DNA from: JAHEDH01 sp965364515
GTDB lineage: Bacteria > Actinomycetota > Acidimicrobiia > Spongiisociales > ZC4RG35
Direction: 5' to 3'
DNA length: 11,532 bases
Assembly (NCBI GenBank): GCA_965364515.1
Contig: CBDTXZ010000096.1
Coordinates: forward strand, 1-11,532
The notes under the pieces were generated by a model that did no database searches, was not told the origin of the DNA, and saw nothing but the letters and a program-made list of their open reading frames with translations. A program made the position numbers and the translations under genes. Shown here piece after piece: positions 1-6,863 of this stretch (the stretch's first letter is position 1; each line of letters begins with the position of its first letter).

Positions 1-19
1 GCGTGTTGCGTGTTGCGTC
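1..19. repeat. Short 7-bp tandem repeat at window edge
   Basis: The unit gcgtgtt occurs twice in tandem, followed by a partial third copy (gcgtc). It lies just downstream of the stop codon of the leftward binding-protein gene and is cut by the window edge, so its full extent is unknown. No terminator hairpin is visible in these few bases. It is probably incidental. Confidence 0.4.
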
Positions 20-22
20 TGA

Positions 23-1183
23 TCAGCCGAGCGGGGCGACCTTCTCCTCGCCGGTACTGAGATCTGCACTCGGGTTGAGCGGCAGACCCAGCGCCTCCTG
101 CGCACGGTGCAGTCCGGTGATGTCGAAGTATCCGCGCCACCGATCGTTGATGTCGGGTGCGACGTTGCCGAACGGGATGACGAACTCCATCAACCGATCC
201 ATCTCCGCAGGATCGAAGCCGAGGTCCTGGGTCATCGTGTTGTTGTCGATCTGGTAGACCGAATCCTCGAAGAACGCAGGCGGGAGATCGATCTCGAACT
301 CCTCCGAGAGGATCCGAACCAGATCGTCGAAGTTGGCGGGATCCTTGGCCCACCGTTGTGCCTGGATGTAGGCATACGCCCACGCCGCCGGGAAGTCGGG
401 ATCGGCCTCGATGTCCTCGGTCCTCATCGCGAAGCCGAACTGTGGCAGCGGGAGGAAGTCGTTGTACAGGGCCTTTCCGCCGGCCTCCTCGGCCAAGGGG
501 ATGTGGCGGGCGAACGCGATGGTCGCGTCGATCTGTCCGGTGAGCATCGCCTGCACCCAGTCGTTCGAGCCACCCGTCATCTCGGTCGCAATGACATCCT
601 CGGCCGGATCGAGCCCGAGATCCTCGAGCATGTACTTGGCGAACGCCTCGTTCACCGCTCCGGCCCGCCCGGTGCCGACCCGCTTACCCCGGAGGTCTTC
701 GGCGGTCTCGATGCCGGGGTTGACGATCAAGATCAGCGCCTGTGAGCCGAGGTTGATGTTCAGCATCTTGGCGTCGAGGACGTCCTTGTCGATGGCATCG
801 AACAGCACGTCGCTGTCGAAGCCGGAGATCTTGTACTCCCCGGCGAGCAGCGGCGGCACCGGGTCGTCGGCGTCGTTGATCGTGATGTCGGTGATTCCGA
901 CCTCTTCGAAGAATCCGAGCTCCTCGGACTGACCGAGGTACAGCGGCGAACGCAGCATCCGGTTCGGGTTGTTGTAACCCACCGTGATCCCGGAGGCCGA
1001 AACCGTCGGGATGCCACCGGCGGCGGTCGTCGTCGTCGCAGCCGCTCCTGCAGCCGTCGTGGTGGTGTCTGCCTCGTCCGACCCGCACGCCCCGAGGGCG
1101 ACCGCTCCGGCCGCGAGACCACCCAGGCCGAGGAATCGCCGTCGCGAAACCGCGCCGAAGATCTCGTCGTTGTTCTCAGTCAT
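23..1183 (-). CDS. ABC transporter substrate-binding lipoprotein (NMT1/SsuA-like, Tat-type signal)
   Basis: This 386-residue protein is the probable extracytoplasmic solute receptor of the importer formed with the two genes upstream. The N-terminus carries a twin-arginine motif (SRRRFLG, residues 13-19), a hydrophobic stretch and a lipobox (LGAC) with Cys33 as the lipidation site, so it is likely exported folded and anchored to the membrane. Residues about 40-57 form a low-complexity Thr/Ala/Gly linker containing two TTTTAA blocks. The mature part from about residue 60 (GITVGYNN, then SPLYLGQSEELGFFEEVGI) has the opening typical of the NMT1/SsuA/THI5-like fold. This fold binds small organic anions such as sulfonates, aromatic acids or pyrimidines. 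The start is set by a strong AGGAGG 7 bp upstream. It is the last gene of its operon, 23 bp after the permease. The ligand cannot be read from sequence; an aromatic or ring-derived acid is inferred from the neighbours. Confidence 0.9.
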   Translation of the reverse strand: MTENNDEIFGAVSRRRFLGLGGLAAGAVALGACGSDEADTTTTAAGAAATTTTAAGGIPTVSASGITVGYNNPNRMLRSPLYLGQSEELGFFEEVGITDITINDADDPVPPLLAGEYKISGFDSDVLFDAIDKDVLDAKMLNINLGSQALILIVNPGIETAEDLRGKRVGTGRAGAVNEAFAKYMLEDLGLDPAEDVIATEMTGGSNDWVQAMLTGQIDATIAFARHIPLAEEAGGKALYNDFLPLPQFGFAMRTEDIEADPDFPAAWAYAYIQAQRWAKDPANFDDLVRILSEEFEIDLPPAFFEDSVYQIDNNTMTQDLGFDPAEMDRLMEFVIPFGNVAPDINDRWRGYFDITGLHRAQEALGLPLNPSADLSTGEEKVAPLG

Positions 1184-1190
1184 GTGCTCT

Positions 1191-1196
1191 CCTCCT
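1191..1196 (-). promoter_or_regulatory. Strong ribosome binding site of the binding-protein gene
   Basis: On the minus strand this reads AGGAGG, 7 nt before the ATG at 1183. It is the best Shine-Dalgarno match in the window. That fits the need to make far more binding protein than permease, whose own GTG start overlaps the preceding gene. Confidence 0.8.
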
Positions 1197-1206
1197 GTTT
1201 CCTATG

Positions 1207-2115
1207 TCAGGCTTTGCTGACCTGTCTCCACGGTGCGATCTTCGATTCCATGGACCTCGTCCCCTGCACCAGCACGAGGGCGAGGATCGCCAGGCTGATG
1301 AGGGCGGCATACGTGAGTGCGCCGTTGAAACCTCGAGCAGCCCTGAAGATGAGCCAGCCCAGACCTCCGTCCTTGCTGGCGCCGGTGAGGAACTCGGCGA
1401 TCACGACGCCGACCAGGCCTCGGCTCAGAGCGAGCTGGATGCCGCTGACCACGAACGGCAGCGTGTACGGCAGCACGACCTTCTGATAGACCTGCCGACG
1501 GCTGGCTCCGAAGACCTGGGCGGCATGGATGAGCGATTGCTCGGTCGTCTTGACCCCTGCCCACGTGTTGATGATCACAGGGAAGATGGCAGTGAGAATG
1601 ACCAGCGCATATTTGATCTCGTCGCCGAGCCCCAGGAACAACACGAGAATCGGGAAGATGGCGATCCTGGGCAGTGAGGAGAAGGTCCACACGTACGGGC
1701 TGAGAATGGCGTCCGCCCATTTGCTCCCGCCCATCATCAGCCCGATCGGGATGCCGATGACGATCGAGACCGCCAGGCCGACGCCGTAGACCTGAAGAGT
1801 GACCCAGAAATTCTTGGCGATGACGAAGTTCTGGAGCAGATCGAAGGTCTGGGTCGTGTCGGATCCACCGCCGAGCCATCCGACCTTGAGTGCCGCAGCC
1901 ATGTCGGTGAACGTGGGAATGAAGTTGGCGTTGTCGTAGACCGTCGCTCCCCATTCCCACAGGAGTGCGAAGATCGTCAGATTGATGATCGTGATGACGC
2001 CGTATCGACTCCGCCTCCAGATGCGTTCGAAGGTCCATTCGGCGTCGCGCAGTCGCGGCTGTGAGGCGAGGGATTCTCCGTCGGTGTTCTTGGAAGGTGC
2101 GATCTGGTCTGTCAC
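1207..2115 (-). CDS. ABC transporter permease (SsuC/TauC-like)
   Basis: This 302-residue membrane subunit belongs to the binding-protein-dependent transport inner-membrane family. After a polar, cytoplasmic-looking N-terminus (about residues 1-38), hydrophobic segments appear near 39-58, 105-129, 145-163, 168-189, 219-240 and 266-284. The EAA loop that docks onto the ATPase is clear at about 198-219 (AAQVFGASRRQVYQ, then LP). The start is GTG at 2113-2115, overlapping the ATPase stop in a GTGA arrangement, with AGGAG 7 nt upstream, so translation is likely coupled. Length and topology are normal for SsuC/TauC/nitrate-type permeases. One permease gene implies a homodimer in the membrane. Confidence 0.92.
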   Translation of the reverse strand: MTDQIAPSKNTDGESLASQPRLRDAEWTFERIWRRSRYGVITIINLTIFALLWEWGATVYDNANFIPTFTDMAAALKVGWLGGGSDTTQTFDLLQNFVIAKNFWVTLQVYGVGLAVSIVIGIPIGLMMGGSKWADAILSPYVWTFSSLPRIAIFPILVLFLGLGDEIKYALVILTAIFPVIINTWAGVKTTEQSLIHAAQVFGASRRQVYQKVVLPYTLPFVVSGIQLALSRGLVGVVIAEFLTGASKDGGLGWLIFRAARGFNGALTYAALISLAILALVLVQGTRSMESKIAPWRQVSKA

Positions 2116-2951
2116 GCAACTGCTCCTGATTTGGCGCCGAGCGCCTCGTCCTTGACGAGACTCCAGAGGTGTTGGCGCAGCTGGCCGTATTCGGGATGAC
2201 TCGTGATCTCTCCCTCTGCGAGTCGCGGCCGTTCGAGGCCGACCTCGACGATCTCACGAACCGTGCCCGGACGCTGCGAGATGACGGCGATTCGGTCTCC
2301 GAGGCTGATGGCCTCGTCGATCGAATGCGTGATGAAGATGACCGTCTGTTTCGCCTCCATGACGAGCTTCTCGAGCTGCGCCTGAAGCACCTCGCGGGTC
2401 ATGGCGTCCAGCGCTCCGAACGGCTCATCCGCCAGCAGCAGCTTCGGTTGCGTGACCATCGCCCGGGCGATACCCACTCTCTGACGCATTCCTCCGGAGA
2501 GTTCGTGCGGATACGACTGCTCGAATCCCTGGAGACCGACGTCGTTGATCATGCTCTGTACGCGCTGTTTGATCTCGGAGTCAGGGAGCCCGCTGTCTCG
2601 GAACTCGAATGGCATCCGAACATTCTGCTCGACCGTTCTCCAAGGCATGACCGCGTAGCTCTGGAACACCATGGACCGGTCCTTGGACGTCCCCTTGATG
2701 GGCTTGCCGGCGTACGTCACCGAACCCTCCCACGGCTCGAGGAGACCCGCCACTGCGTTGATGAATGTCGTCTTTCCACAACCCGACGGCCCTACGAGGA
2801 CCATGAACTCGCCTTCGTGGATCGTCAGGTTGATGTTGGTGAGCGCCGTCAACAGCTTGCGCTCCCGCTCGAGTTCGTACCCGACGGTCAGGTTCTCGGC
2901 AACGACAAGCGGATTCCCACGGGGATTGGCGGTCGCGTTCGACACGTTCAT
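2112..2951 (-). CDS. ABC transporter ATP-binding protein (SsuB/TauB-like)
   Basis: This 279-residue ATPase energises the importer. All ABC motifs are intact: Walker A (GPSGCGKTT, residues 54-62), Q-loop Gln97, signature LSGGM (151-155), Walker B LLLADEP (171-177) and switch His209. The SYAVMPWRTV segment after the Q-loop is typical of the nitrate/sulfonate/taurine subfamily. It is the first gene of the importer operon and overlaps the permease start by 4 bp. A GAGGAG precedes the ATG, although its spacing of 3 nt is short. Upstream lies a 164-bp gap with a recognisable promoter and LacI-like operator, so this operon can probably be induced separately from the enzyme genes behind it. Confidence 0.94.
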   Translation of the reverse strand: MNVSNATANPRGNPLVVAENLTVGYELERERKLLTALTNINLTIHEGEFMVLVGPSGCGKTTFINAVAGLLEPWEGSVTYAGKPIKGTSKDRSMVFQSYAVMPWRTVEQNVRMPFEFRDSGLPDSEIKQRVQSMINDVGLQGFEQSYPHELSGGMRQRVGIARAMVTQPKLLLADEPFGALDAMTREVLQAQLEKLVMEAKQTVIFITHSIDEAISLGDRIAVISQRPGTVREIVEVGLERPRLAEGEITSHPEYGQLRQHLWSLVKDEALGAKSGAVA

Positions 2952-3027
2952 CGACTCCTCGGCACCTGGTCGGCACTCACTTTCCTGGCAGCGGCACGGC
3001 GCTCGGCTCCGAACCTTCGCACCTATC

Positions 3028-3039
3028 GCAATCGTTTGC
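3028..3039. promoter_or_regulatory. LacI/PurR-type operator palindrome at importer promoter
   Basis: The sequence GCAATCGTTTGC matches the LacI-family core pattern GCAANCGNTTGC at every defined position, including the central CG that these regulators' hinge helices kink. It begins directly downstream of the predicted minus-strand -10 element, covering about +1 to +12 of the expected transcript. A bound repressor there would block initiation. No LacI-family gene lies in the window. A similar palindrome occurs at 8198-8209. Confidence 0.6.
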
Positions 3040-3046
3040 AGAAACG

Positions 3047-3075
3047 AAGCTACTTCTCTGTGGCAGGAGTTTCAA
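3047..3075 (-). promoter_or_regulatory. Predicted sigma-70-type promoter for the ABC importer operon
   Basis: On the minus strand TTGAAA (3070-3075, 5 of 6 to TTGACA) is followed after exactly 17 nt by TAGCTT (3047-3052, which keeps the TA....T of the -10 box). Transcription would start near 3040, at the edge of the LacI-like operator, leaving a leader of about 90 nt before the ATPase ATG at 2951. The match is by eye and the -10 is only fair. Confidence 0.5.
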
Positions 3076-3115
3076 CCAAAAGCGACGGATTTGTTTCCGG
3101 CACCGTTCACGAGGC

Positions 3116-3982
3116 TCAGATCCCGAACAATCTGCGGGCGTTCTCCTTGAGGATCTTCGGACGGACCGAGTCCTTCATCGGGAGCTGGGCGAACTCTTCG
3201 AGCCACCGATCGATCCCGATCACCGGCCAGTCCGTCCCGAACAGCACGCGATCCTGGATCAGTGTGTTGGCGTAGTGGACGACCTCGTCCGGGAAGTACT
3301 TCGGGGCGAACCCGGATAGGTCGATCCAGAGATTCGACTTGTGCCAACACGCGGCGAGCGCCTCGTGATGGAACGGCCAACCCGGGTGTGCATGGATGAT
3401 CTGCAGCTCGGGGAAGTCCGCTGCCATGTCGTCGAGATGGGGGATCGCCCTGGCCGCGTCCAGCTTGTAGCCCATGCCCCCGGGACGCCCCGCGCCGGAG
3501 CCGGCGAAACCCATGTGGAACATGACGACGATGCCCAGTTCCTGACACACCTCCCAGATCGGATAGAACGCTGGGTCGTTCGGGAAGAACTTCTGGCGCA
3601 CCGGATTGAGCTCGCCGATCCCCATGATCCCGAACTCGGCGTGGCAACGCCTGATCTCGCTGATGGCGGCTTCACCCTTGTGTGGGTCGATGCCGGCGAA
3701 CGGTATGAAGACATCGGGGTGTGACTCGACCGCAGCACCGATCAGGTCGTTCGGAGCTCCGGGGACACCCGAGATGGTCTCGTCGTCCGAGTTGCACAAC
3801 ACCGCCATCATTCTCCGGTCGCGGAAGAGATCGGCCTGCTCGGCGAACGAGACCGGCTGCCGCTCACTCCCGAAGTGCTCTCCCATCTGTCGCCGCCGAG
3901 CTCCCATCGCGGCCAGGAACTCCTCGGTCTGAGGGTGCGTGTGAACATCGATGGCGATCACGTCGTCGATGTGCAGCGACAT
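3116..3982 (-). CDS. Amidohydrolase-2 family metal-dependent hydrolase/decarboxylase
   Basis: This 288-residue TIM-barrel enzyme belongs to the amidohydrolase-2 family, which includes ACMSD and gamma-resorcylate decarboxylases, the lignin-pathway hydrolases LigI/LigJ, and hydrolases acting on aryl beta-ketoacyl-CoA compounds. The metal-site motifs are in place: HxH (VHTHP, His14 and His16), His156 (FHMG), His197 (IIHAHPGWP) and Asp251 (FGTDWP). There is no signal peptide, so it is cytoplasmic. AAGGAG lies 7 nt before the ATG, and the ATG overlaps the CoA-transferase stop by 1 bp (TGATG). The resemblance of the HTHPQTEEFLAAMG and GELNP regions to enzymes annotated as 4-hydroxyphenyl-beta-ketoacyl-CoA hydrolase is from memory. 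Together with the adjacent CoA-transferase it makes C-C cleavage or thioester chemistry on a CoA-linked intermediate plausible. Ring-acid decarboxylation is the main alternative. Confidence 0.85.
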   Translation of the reverse strand: MSLHIDDVIAIDVHTHPQTEEFLAAMGARRRQMGEHFGSERQPVSFAEQADLFRDRRMMAVLCNSDDETISGVPGAPNDLIGAAVESHPDVFIPFAGIDPHKGEAAISEIRRCHAEFGIMGIGELNPVRQKFFPNDPAFYPIWEVCQELGIVVMFHMGFAGSGAGRPGGMGYKLDAARAIPHLDDMAADFPELQIIHAHPGWPFHHEALAACWHKSNLWIDLSGFAPKYFPDEVVHYANTLIQDRVLFGTDWPVIGIDRWLEEFAQLPMKDSVRPKILKENARRLFGI

Positions 3983-5166
3983 CAGATGACTCCTTCGTCT
4001 TCGAGATCGGCGATCTCGTCGGTTGTGAGACCGGCCTCTCTGAGCACTTCCGCTGTGTGCTGACCGAGGTTCGGTGCCGGCGGCTCGACCCGCAGCGGAT
4101 TCTCCGACAGCCGCAGAGAAGGACCGACCTGTTTGAGATCTCGCTCACCGGCCGGCATCGAGATCTCTTCGATGATGCCCAACTCTGCGACCTGGGGGTC
4201 TTCGAAGACGTCTACGAACGAGTTGATCGGGCCGTGCGGGACATCTGCATCCTCGAGGAGCCGGAACCAATCAGCGCGGGTGCGACGAAGCGCAGCGGAC
4301 TTCAGGATCCGATCGAGGGTGGCGTAGTTGTCGTGACGGGCCATCCGGTCGGCGAACCGCTCGTCGGTTCGCAACTCGATCACGTCGAACACCTCCGTCA
4401 CCGCCAGCCAGAACTTCTCGGGGACGGACATGTGCACGACGAACGGAAGGCCGTCGCTCGAAACCATCCCGTACGCCTGCGCTCGCCGTTGTCGAGTGTT
4501 CGAGACCGTGTCCTGACCCTGGTCGAGGAACACCGATCCGGGCTCGGCGAGCAGGCCAACCACCGCCCTGAGCATCGAGGCGTCGACCAGTTGACCGCGA
4601 CCGGTCCGCTCTCTCGCATGCAGCGCCGCGAGGATCCCGTGGGCAGCAGTGAGCCCGGCGAGGAGGTCCGAGAATGCCGGGCCGACGGGCTGGGGTCGCT
4701 CGAGATCGATCAACTGAGAGAACAGCCCGCCCATCGCCGAGATCACCGTGTCGTAGGCCGGCCGATCGACGTAGGGGCCGGTTGGACCGAACCCCGTGAT
4801 GGCGCAGTAGATGAGCCGGGGGTTGCGCTCCGACAGCACCGGCCAGCCGACTCCCAATCGGTCCATGACGCCTGGCCGGAAGTTCTCGACGACGACGTCG
4901 GCGGTGGCGGCGAGTCGGAGGAAGGTCTCGACGCCACGCGGACGCTTCAAATCGAGGGTGATGCCGCGTTTGGTCCGGTTGTAGACGGCGAACTGCGGAC
5001 TGTGGGCCCGGTCACCCGACTGCCAGTGACGCATCGGGTCGCCCGTCCCGGGCGACTCGATCTTGACGACGTCGGCGCCGAACTCACCCAGCAGCTTCCC
5101 GGTGACGGGAGCGGCGATGTAGCGGGACAACTCCAGGACCCGCACTCCTTCCAACGCGCCGCTCAT
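3982..5166 (-). CDS. Family III CoA-transferase (CaiB/BaiF type)
   Basis: This 394-residue protein is of normal length for formyl-CoA-transferase-like enzymes, which move CoA between carboxylic acids through an aspartyl-CoA anhydride. Family features in order are: LEGVRVLELSRYIAAP at the N-terminus, FGADVVKIESPGTGDPMR (about 30-46), ENFRPGVMDRLG (94-105), ITGFGPTGPYVDRPAYD (123-139) and the HARERTGRGQ segment (183-192). Asp167 in the FSDLLAG stretch corresponds to the catalytic Asp169 of formyl-CoA transferase. The gene overlaps the OsmC-like gene upstream by 4 bp (ATGA) and the amidohydrolase downstream by 1 bp. It probably activates the imported acid or a ring-cleavage product to its CoA thioester; the donor and acceptor are unknown. 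Racemase activity (the AMACR branch) is less likely in this context. Confidence 0.92.
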   Translation of the reverse strand: MSGALEGVRVLELSRYIAAPVTGKLLGEFGADVVKIESPGTGDPMRHWQSGDRAHSPQFAVYNRTKRGITLDLKRPRGVETFLRLAATADVVVENFRPGVMDRLGVGWPVLSERNPRLIYCAITGFGPTGPYVDRPAYDTVISAMGGLFSQLIDLERPQPVGPAFSDLLAGLTAAHGILAALHARERTGRGQLVDASMLRAVVGLLAEPGSVFLDQGQDTVSNTRQRRAQAYGMVSSDGLPFVVHMSVPEKFWLAVTEVFDVIELRTDERFADRMARHDNYATLDRILKSAALRRTRADWFRLLEDADVPHGPINSFVDVFEDPQVAELGIIEEISMPAGERDLKQVGPSLRLSENPLRVEPPAPNLGQHTAEVLREAGLTTDEIADLEDEGVI

Positions 5167-5726
5167 GCGTCGAGTCCGTCAGGCACGGTGTCGCGAAGCA
5201 GACGCCCGTTCCGAGAGATCCTCTCGAAGACCGGGATGGCCTTGACGACGAGGCTGTACACGGGGCACCGGGCGTTCGCCTCGTCGACCATCGCCAGCAC
5301 CTGCTCGTCGGTGCCGGGGGTCGTGACGTCCGCATCGATCACGATCCATTGCGGGTTCGGCGGGATCCCGTCGATGAGGTGTTCTCCTCGCATGTCCATG
5401 TACGTCAACACGTCGATCCGAAGCTCCTCGATCTCACACCCCACGAGGGCTGCCCCTTTTGCGTACCAGACCTGTTGGCAGAACGCGAGCCCCGAGAGGA
5501 AGTATCGAAGTGGGCTGGGCGCGGCTCCGCCACCGGCGCGGCCTTCGGACTCGTCGCACTCGAATGCGAATTCTTTGTCGTATTGGACGAACTCGGAACG
5601 GGCGTTGACGTTCGACACGAGCCGGGTCACCACCCTGGGCCGGACATGGCCGGCCGTCTCATCGGCCTGGAGGAGTTCTGTCGTCGACTCGACGTTCGCT
5701 CTCAGCTTCCCCAGATCGACCCTCAT
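5163..5726 (-). CDS. OsmC/Ohr-like protein
   Basis: I place the start at the ATG at 5724-5726, giving 187 residues. The open frame continues further upstream, but that part is an Arg/Gly/Pro-rich shadow of the dehydrogenase gene. The ATG overlaps the dehydrogenase stop as ATGA. OsmC hallmarks are the FECDE...GGGAAPSPLRYFLSGLAFC stretch (about 56-83) with the first conserved Cys83, and the second, Cys154, in ARCPV (152-156). In OsmC/Ohr enzymes this pair reduces organic peroxides, using dihydrolipoyl or thiol reductants. Some family members instead act on small organic molecules. The N-terminal 30 residues look like an extra segment before the core. Its place inside a catabolic operon suggests either protection from peroxides made by a leaky dioxygenase or a substrate-specific role, which I cannot assign. 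Confidence 0.83.
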   Translation of the reverse strand: MRVDLGKLRANVESTTELLQADETAGHVRPRVVTRLVSNVNARSEFVQYDKEFAFECDESEGRAGGGAAPSPLRYFLSGLAFCQQVWYAKGAALVGCEIEELRIDVLTYMDMRGEHLIDGIPPNPQWIVIDADVTTPGTDEQVLAMVDEANARCPVYSLVVKAIPVFERISRNGRLLRDTVPDGLDA

Positions 5727-6757
5727 GTGCCGGGTCCGATCTCGATCACGACCTTGCCGATTCGGCTGCGATCCGCGACCGCCTCCATCGCCGTGGCGAT
5801 GTCCGCCAACGGGTGGGTCTCGGCAACCACCGGCTCGATGCCGTGTTCGGCCATCATCCGATATGTGTCGGTGAAGTCGGTGAGGTTCGAATTCGCGGAT
5901 CCGATGACCCGATGGCGAGAGCGGTACGTCTCGAGGGCATCGATCTCGAGCTTGGCGCCGGGGGCGGCAGCAACGAGGACCAACGCCCCGCATCGACCAA
6001 GCGAGCGATGGGCCTCGGTGATGACCTCTGGGGCCCCAGTCGTCTCGAGGACGAGATCGACGCCATTCCCGCCCGTGCTGACCATCACGTCCTCGACGAG
6101 GTCGCCTGTCACGCGATTCAGACCGACGAGTGCGCCGAGGTCCCGTGTGGCCAGGAGTTTCTCATCGGTCGACGCCGTGGCGATGACCCGGAGCCCCAGT
6201 GCGGTGGCCATCTGGACGACGGCGGTCCCGAGGGCGCCACCGGCGCCGGTCACCAGCACGATCGCGTCGGAGGGAAGGTCACCGGCGGAGCGAATCATTC
6301 GGAGGGCGACGGCATGGGTGTGTGCGGCAGCGGCACCCGACACGAACGACACCTCGTCGGGGAGCTTGACGAGGTTCGCTCTCGGGACTGCGAGCAGCTC
6401 TGCGAAACCCCCTTGGCGGTCGACCCCGAAGGATGTGGCGTCGGGACAGTCCGCCCATCGACTCGCCCGGCACCATCTGCAGCGACGACAGGCGATCGAC
6501 GGCTTCACCACCACTCTGAGCCCGGTCGGCAACGACCCGGAGCCCGCCTCCACGATTCCGGCCGCATCGATGCCTTGGACCAGCGGGAAGGTCACGGGCC
6601 CCCCAGGTCCGACGCCACGCTCGAACACCATCCGATCGAGACGGTTCACACTCGCCGCCATCACCCTGACCATCACCTCACCGGAGCGCCGCTCGGGGTC
6701 GGGGAGGTCACGGACCTCGATCGGCCCTCCGGCGGAAGTCGTCACGGCGGCCTTCAC
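5723..6757 (-). CDS. Zinc-binding medium-chain dehydrogenase/reductase (quinone-oxidoreductase-like)
   Basis: I choose the GTG at 6755-6757 as start (344 residues) because homologues begin with KAAV; the open frame upstream of it looks non-coding. The GroES-like domain is followed by a Rossmann domain with GAGGALG (171-177). The structural zinc site is complete, with Cys90, Cys93, Cys96 and Cys104 spaced C-x2-C-x2-C-x7-C. Catalytic zinc ligands are missing: the usual Cys is replaced in SVNRLD (36-41), and the usual GHE is GID (62-64). It should therefore act as an NAD(P)H-dependent enone or quinone reductase type rather than a classical zinc alcohol dehydrogenase. It is the first gene of the leftward set, and its stop overlaps the OsmC-like start. 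The reaction probably reduces or oxidises a ring-derived ketone or alkene; the substrate is unknown. Confidence 0.88.
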   Translation of the reverse strand: MKAAVTTSAGGPIEVRDLPDPERRSGEVMVRVMAASVNRLDRMVFERGVGPGGPVTFPLVQGIDAAGIVEAGSGSLPTGLRVVVKPSIACRRCRWCRASRWADCPDATSFGVDRQGGFAELLAVPRANLVKLPDEVSFVSGAAAAHTHAVALRMIRSAGDLPSDAIVLVTGAGGALGTAVVQMATALGLRVIATASTDEKLLATRDLGALVGLNRVTGDLVEDVMVSTGGNGVDLVLETTGAPEVITEAHRSLGRCGALVLVAAAPGAKLEIDALETYRSRHRVIGSANSNLTDFTDTYRMMAEHGIEPVVAETHPLADIATAMEAVADRSRIGKVVIEIGPGT

Positions 6758-6863
6758 ACCGTCAACCCGACGCTTCCATCTGAGCGATGTTCGGTGTCGA
6801 CTGCATCCCGGGAATCCTAGGGACGCGACCCCGTACGATGGCGGGCAGAGAACCAGGAGAGGC
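6758..6863. promoter_or_regulatory. Divergent intergenic control region
   Basis: This 106-bp gap separates the start codons of the leftward dehydrogenase and the rightward O-methyltransferase, so it must drive both sets. A plus-strand -10-like box, TACGAT (6834-6839), lies about 25 nt before the methyltransferase ATG. A minus-strand TAGGAT (6814-6819) lies about 57 nt before the dehydrogenase GTG. Neither has a convincing -35 box, which suggests activator dependence or a sigma factor other than the housekeeping one. The rightward gene has AGGAGAGG just before its ATG. I found no GCAANCGNTTGC-like site here, unlike the two other gaps. Confidence 0.4.

Noticed and set aside
1020..1075. Repetitive GC-rich stretch as a possible DNA repeat element
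   Set aside because: It encodes the Thr/Ala-rich linker after the lipobox of the binding protein; the repetition reflects the peptide, not a mobile or regulatory repeat.
1202..2257. 351-codon minus-strand frame overlapping the permease
   Set aside because: It is a shifted reading of the permease gene, Arg/His-rich and without membrane segments. The permease frame has the EAA loop and hydrophobic helices.
2952..3115. TPP riboswitch before the NMT1-like importer genes
   Set aside because: NMT1/THI5-like binding proteins can transport thiamine precursors, but I see no THI-box elements (CTGAGA, ACCTGA) in the gap, and the neighbours are catabolic rather than thiamine-related.
3721..5874. A 717-codon open frame on the plus strand opposite the amidohydrolase, CoA-transferase and OsmC-like genes
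   Set aside because: Its translation is Arg/Pro/Ser-rich with no recognisable domain, while the opposite strand encodes clear, motif-complete proteins. High GC produces such antisense frames.
5349..6863. Long N-terminal extension in frame with the O-methyltransferase
   Set aside because: The extension is antisense to the OsmC-like and dehydrogenase genes and low in complexity. The methyltransferase has a good ribosome site and a family-like start at 6864.
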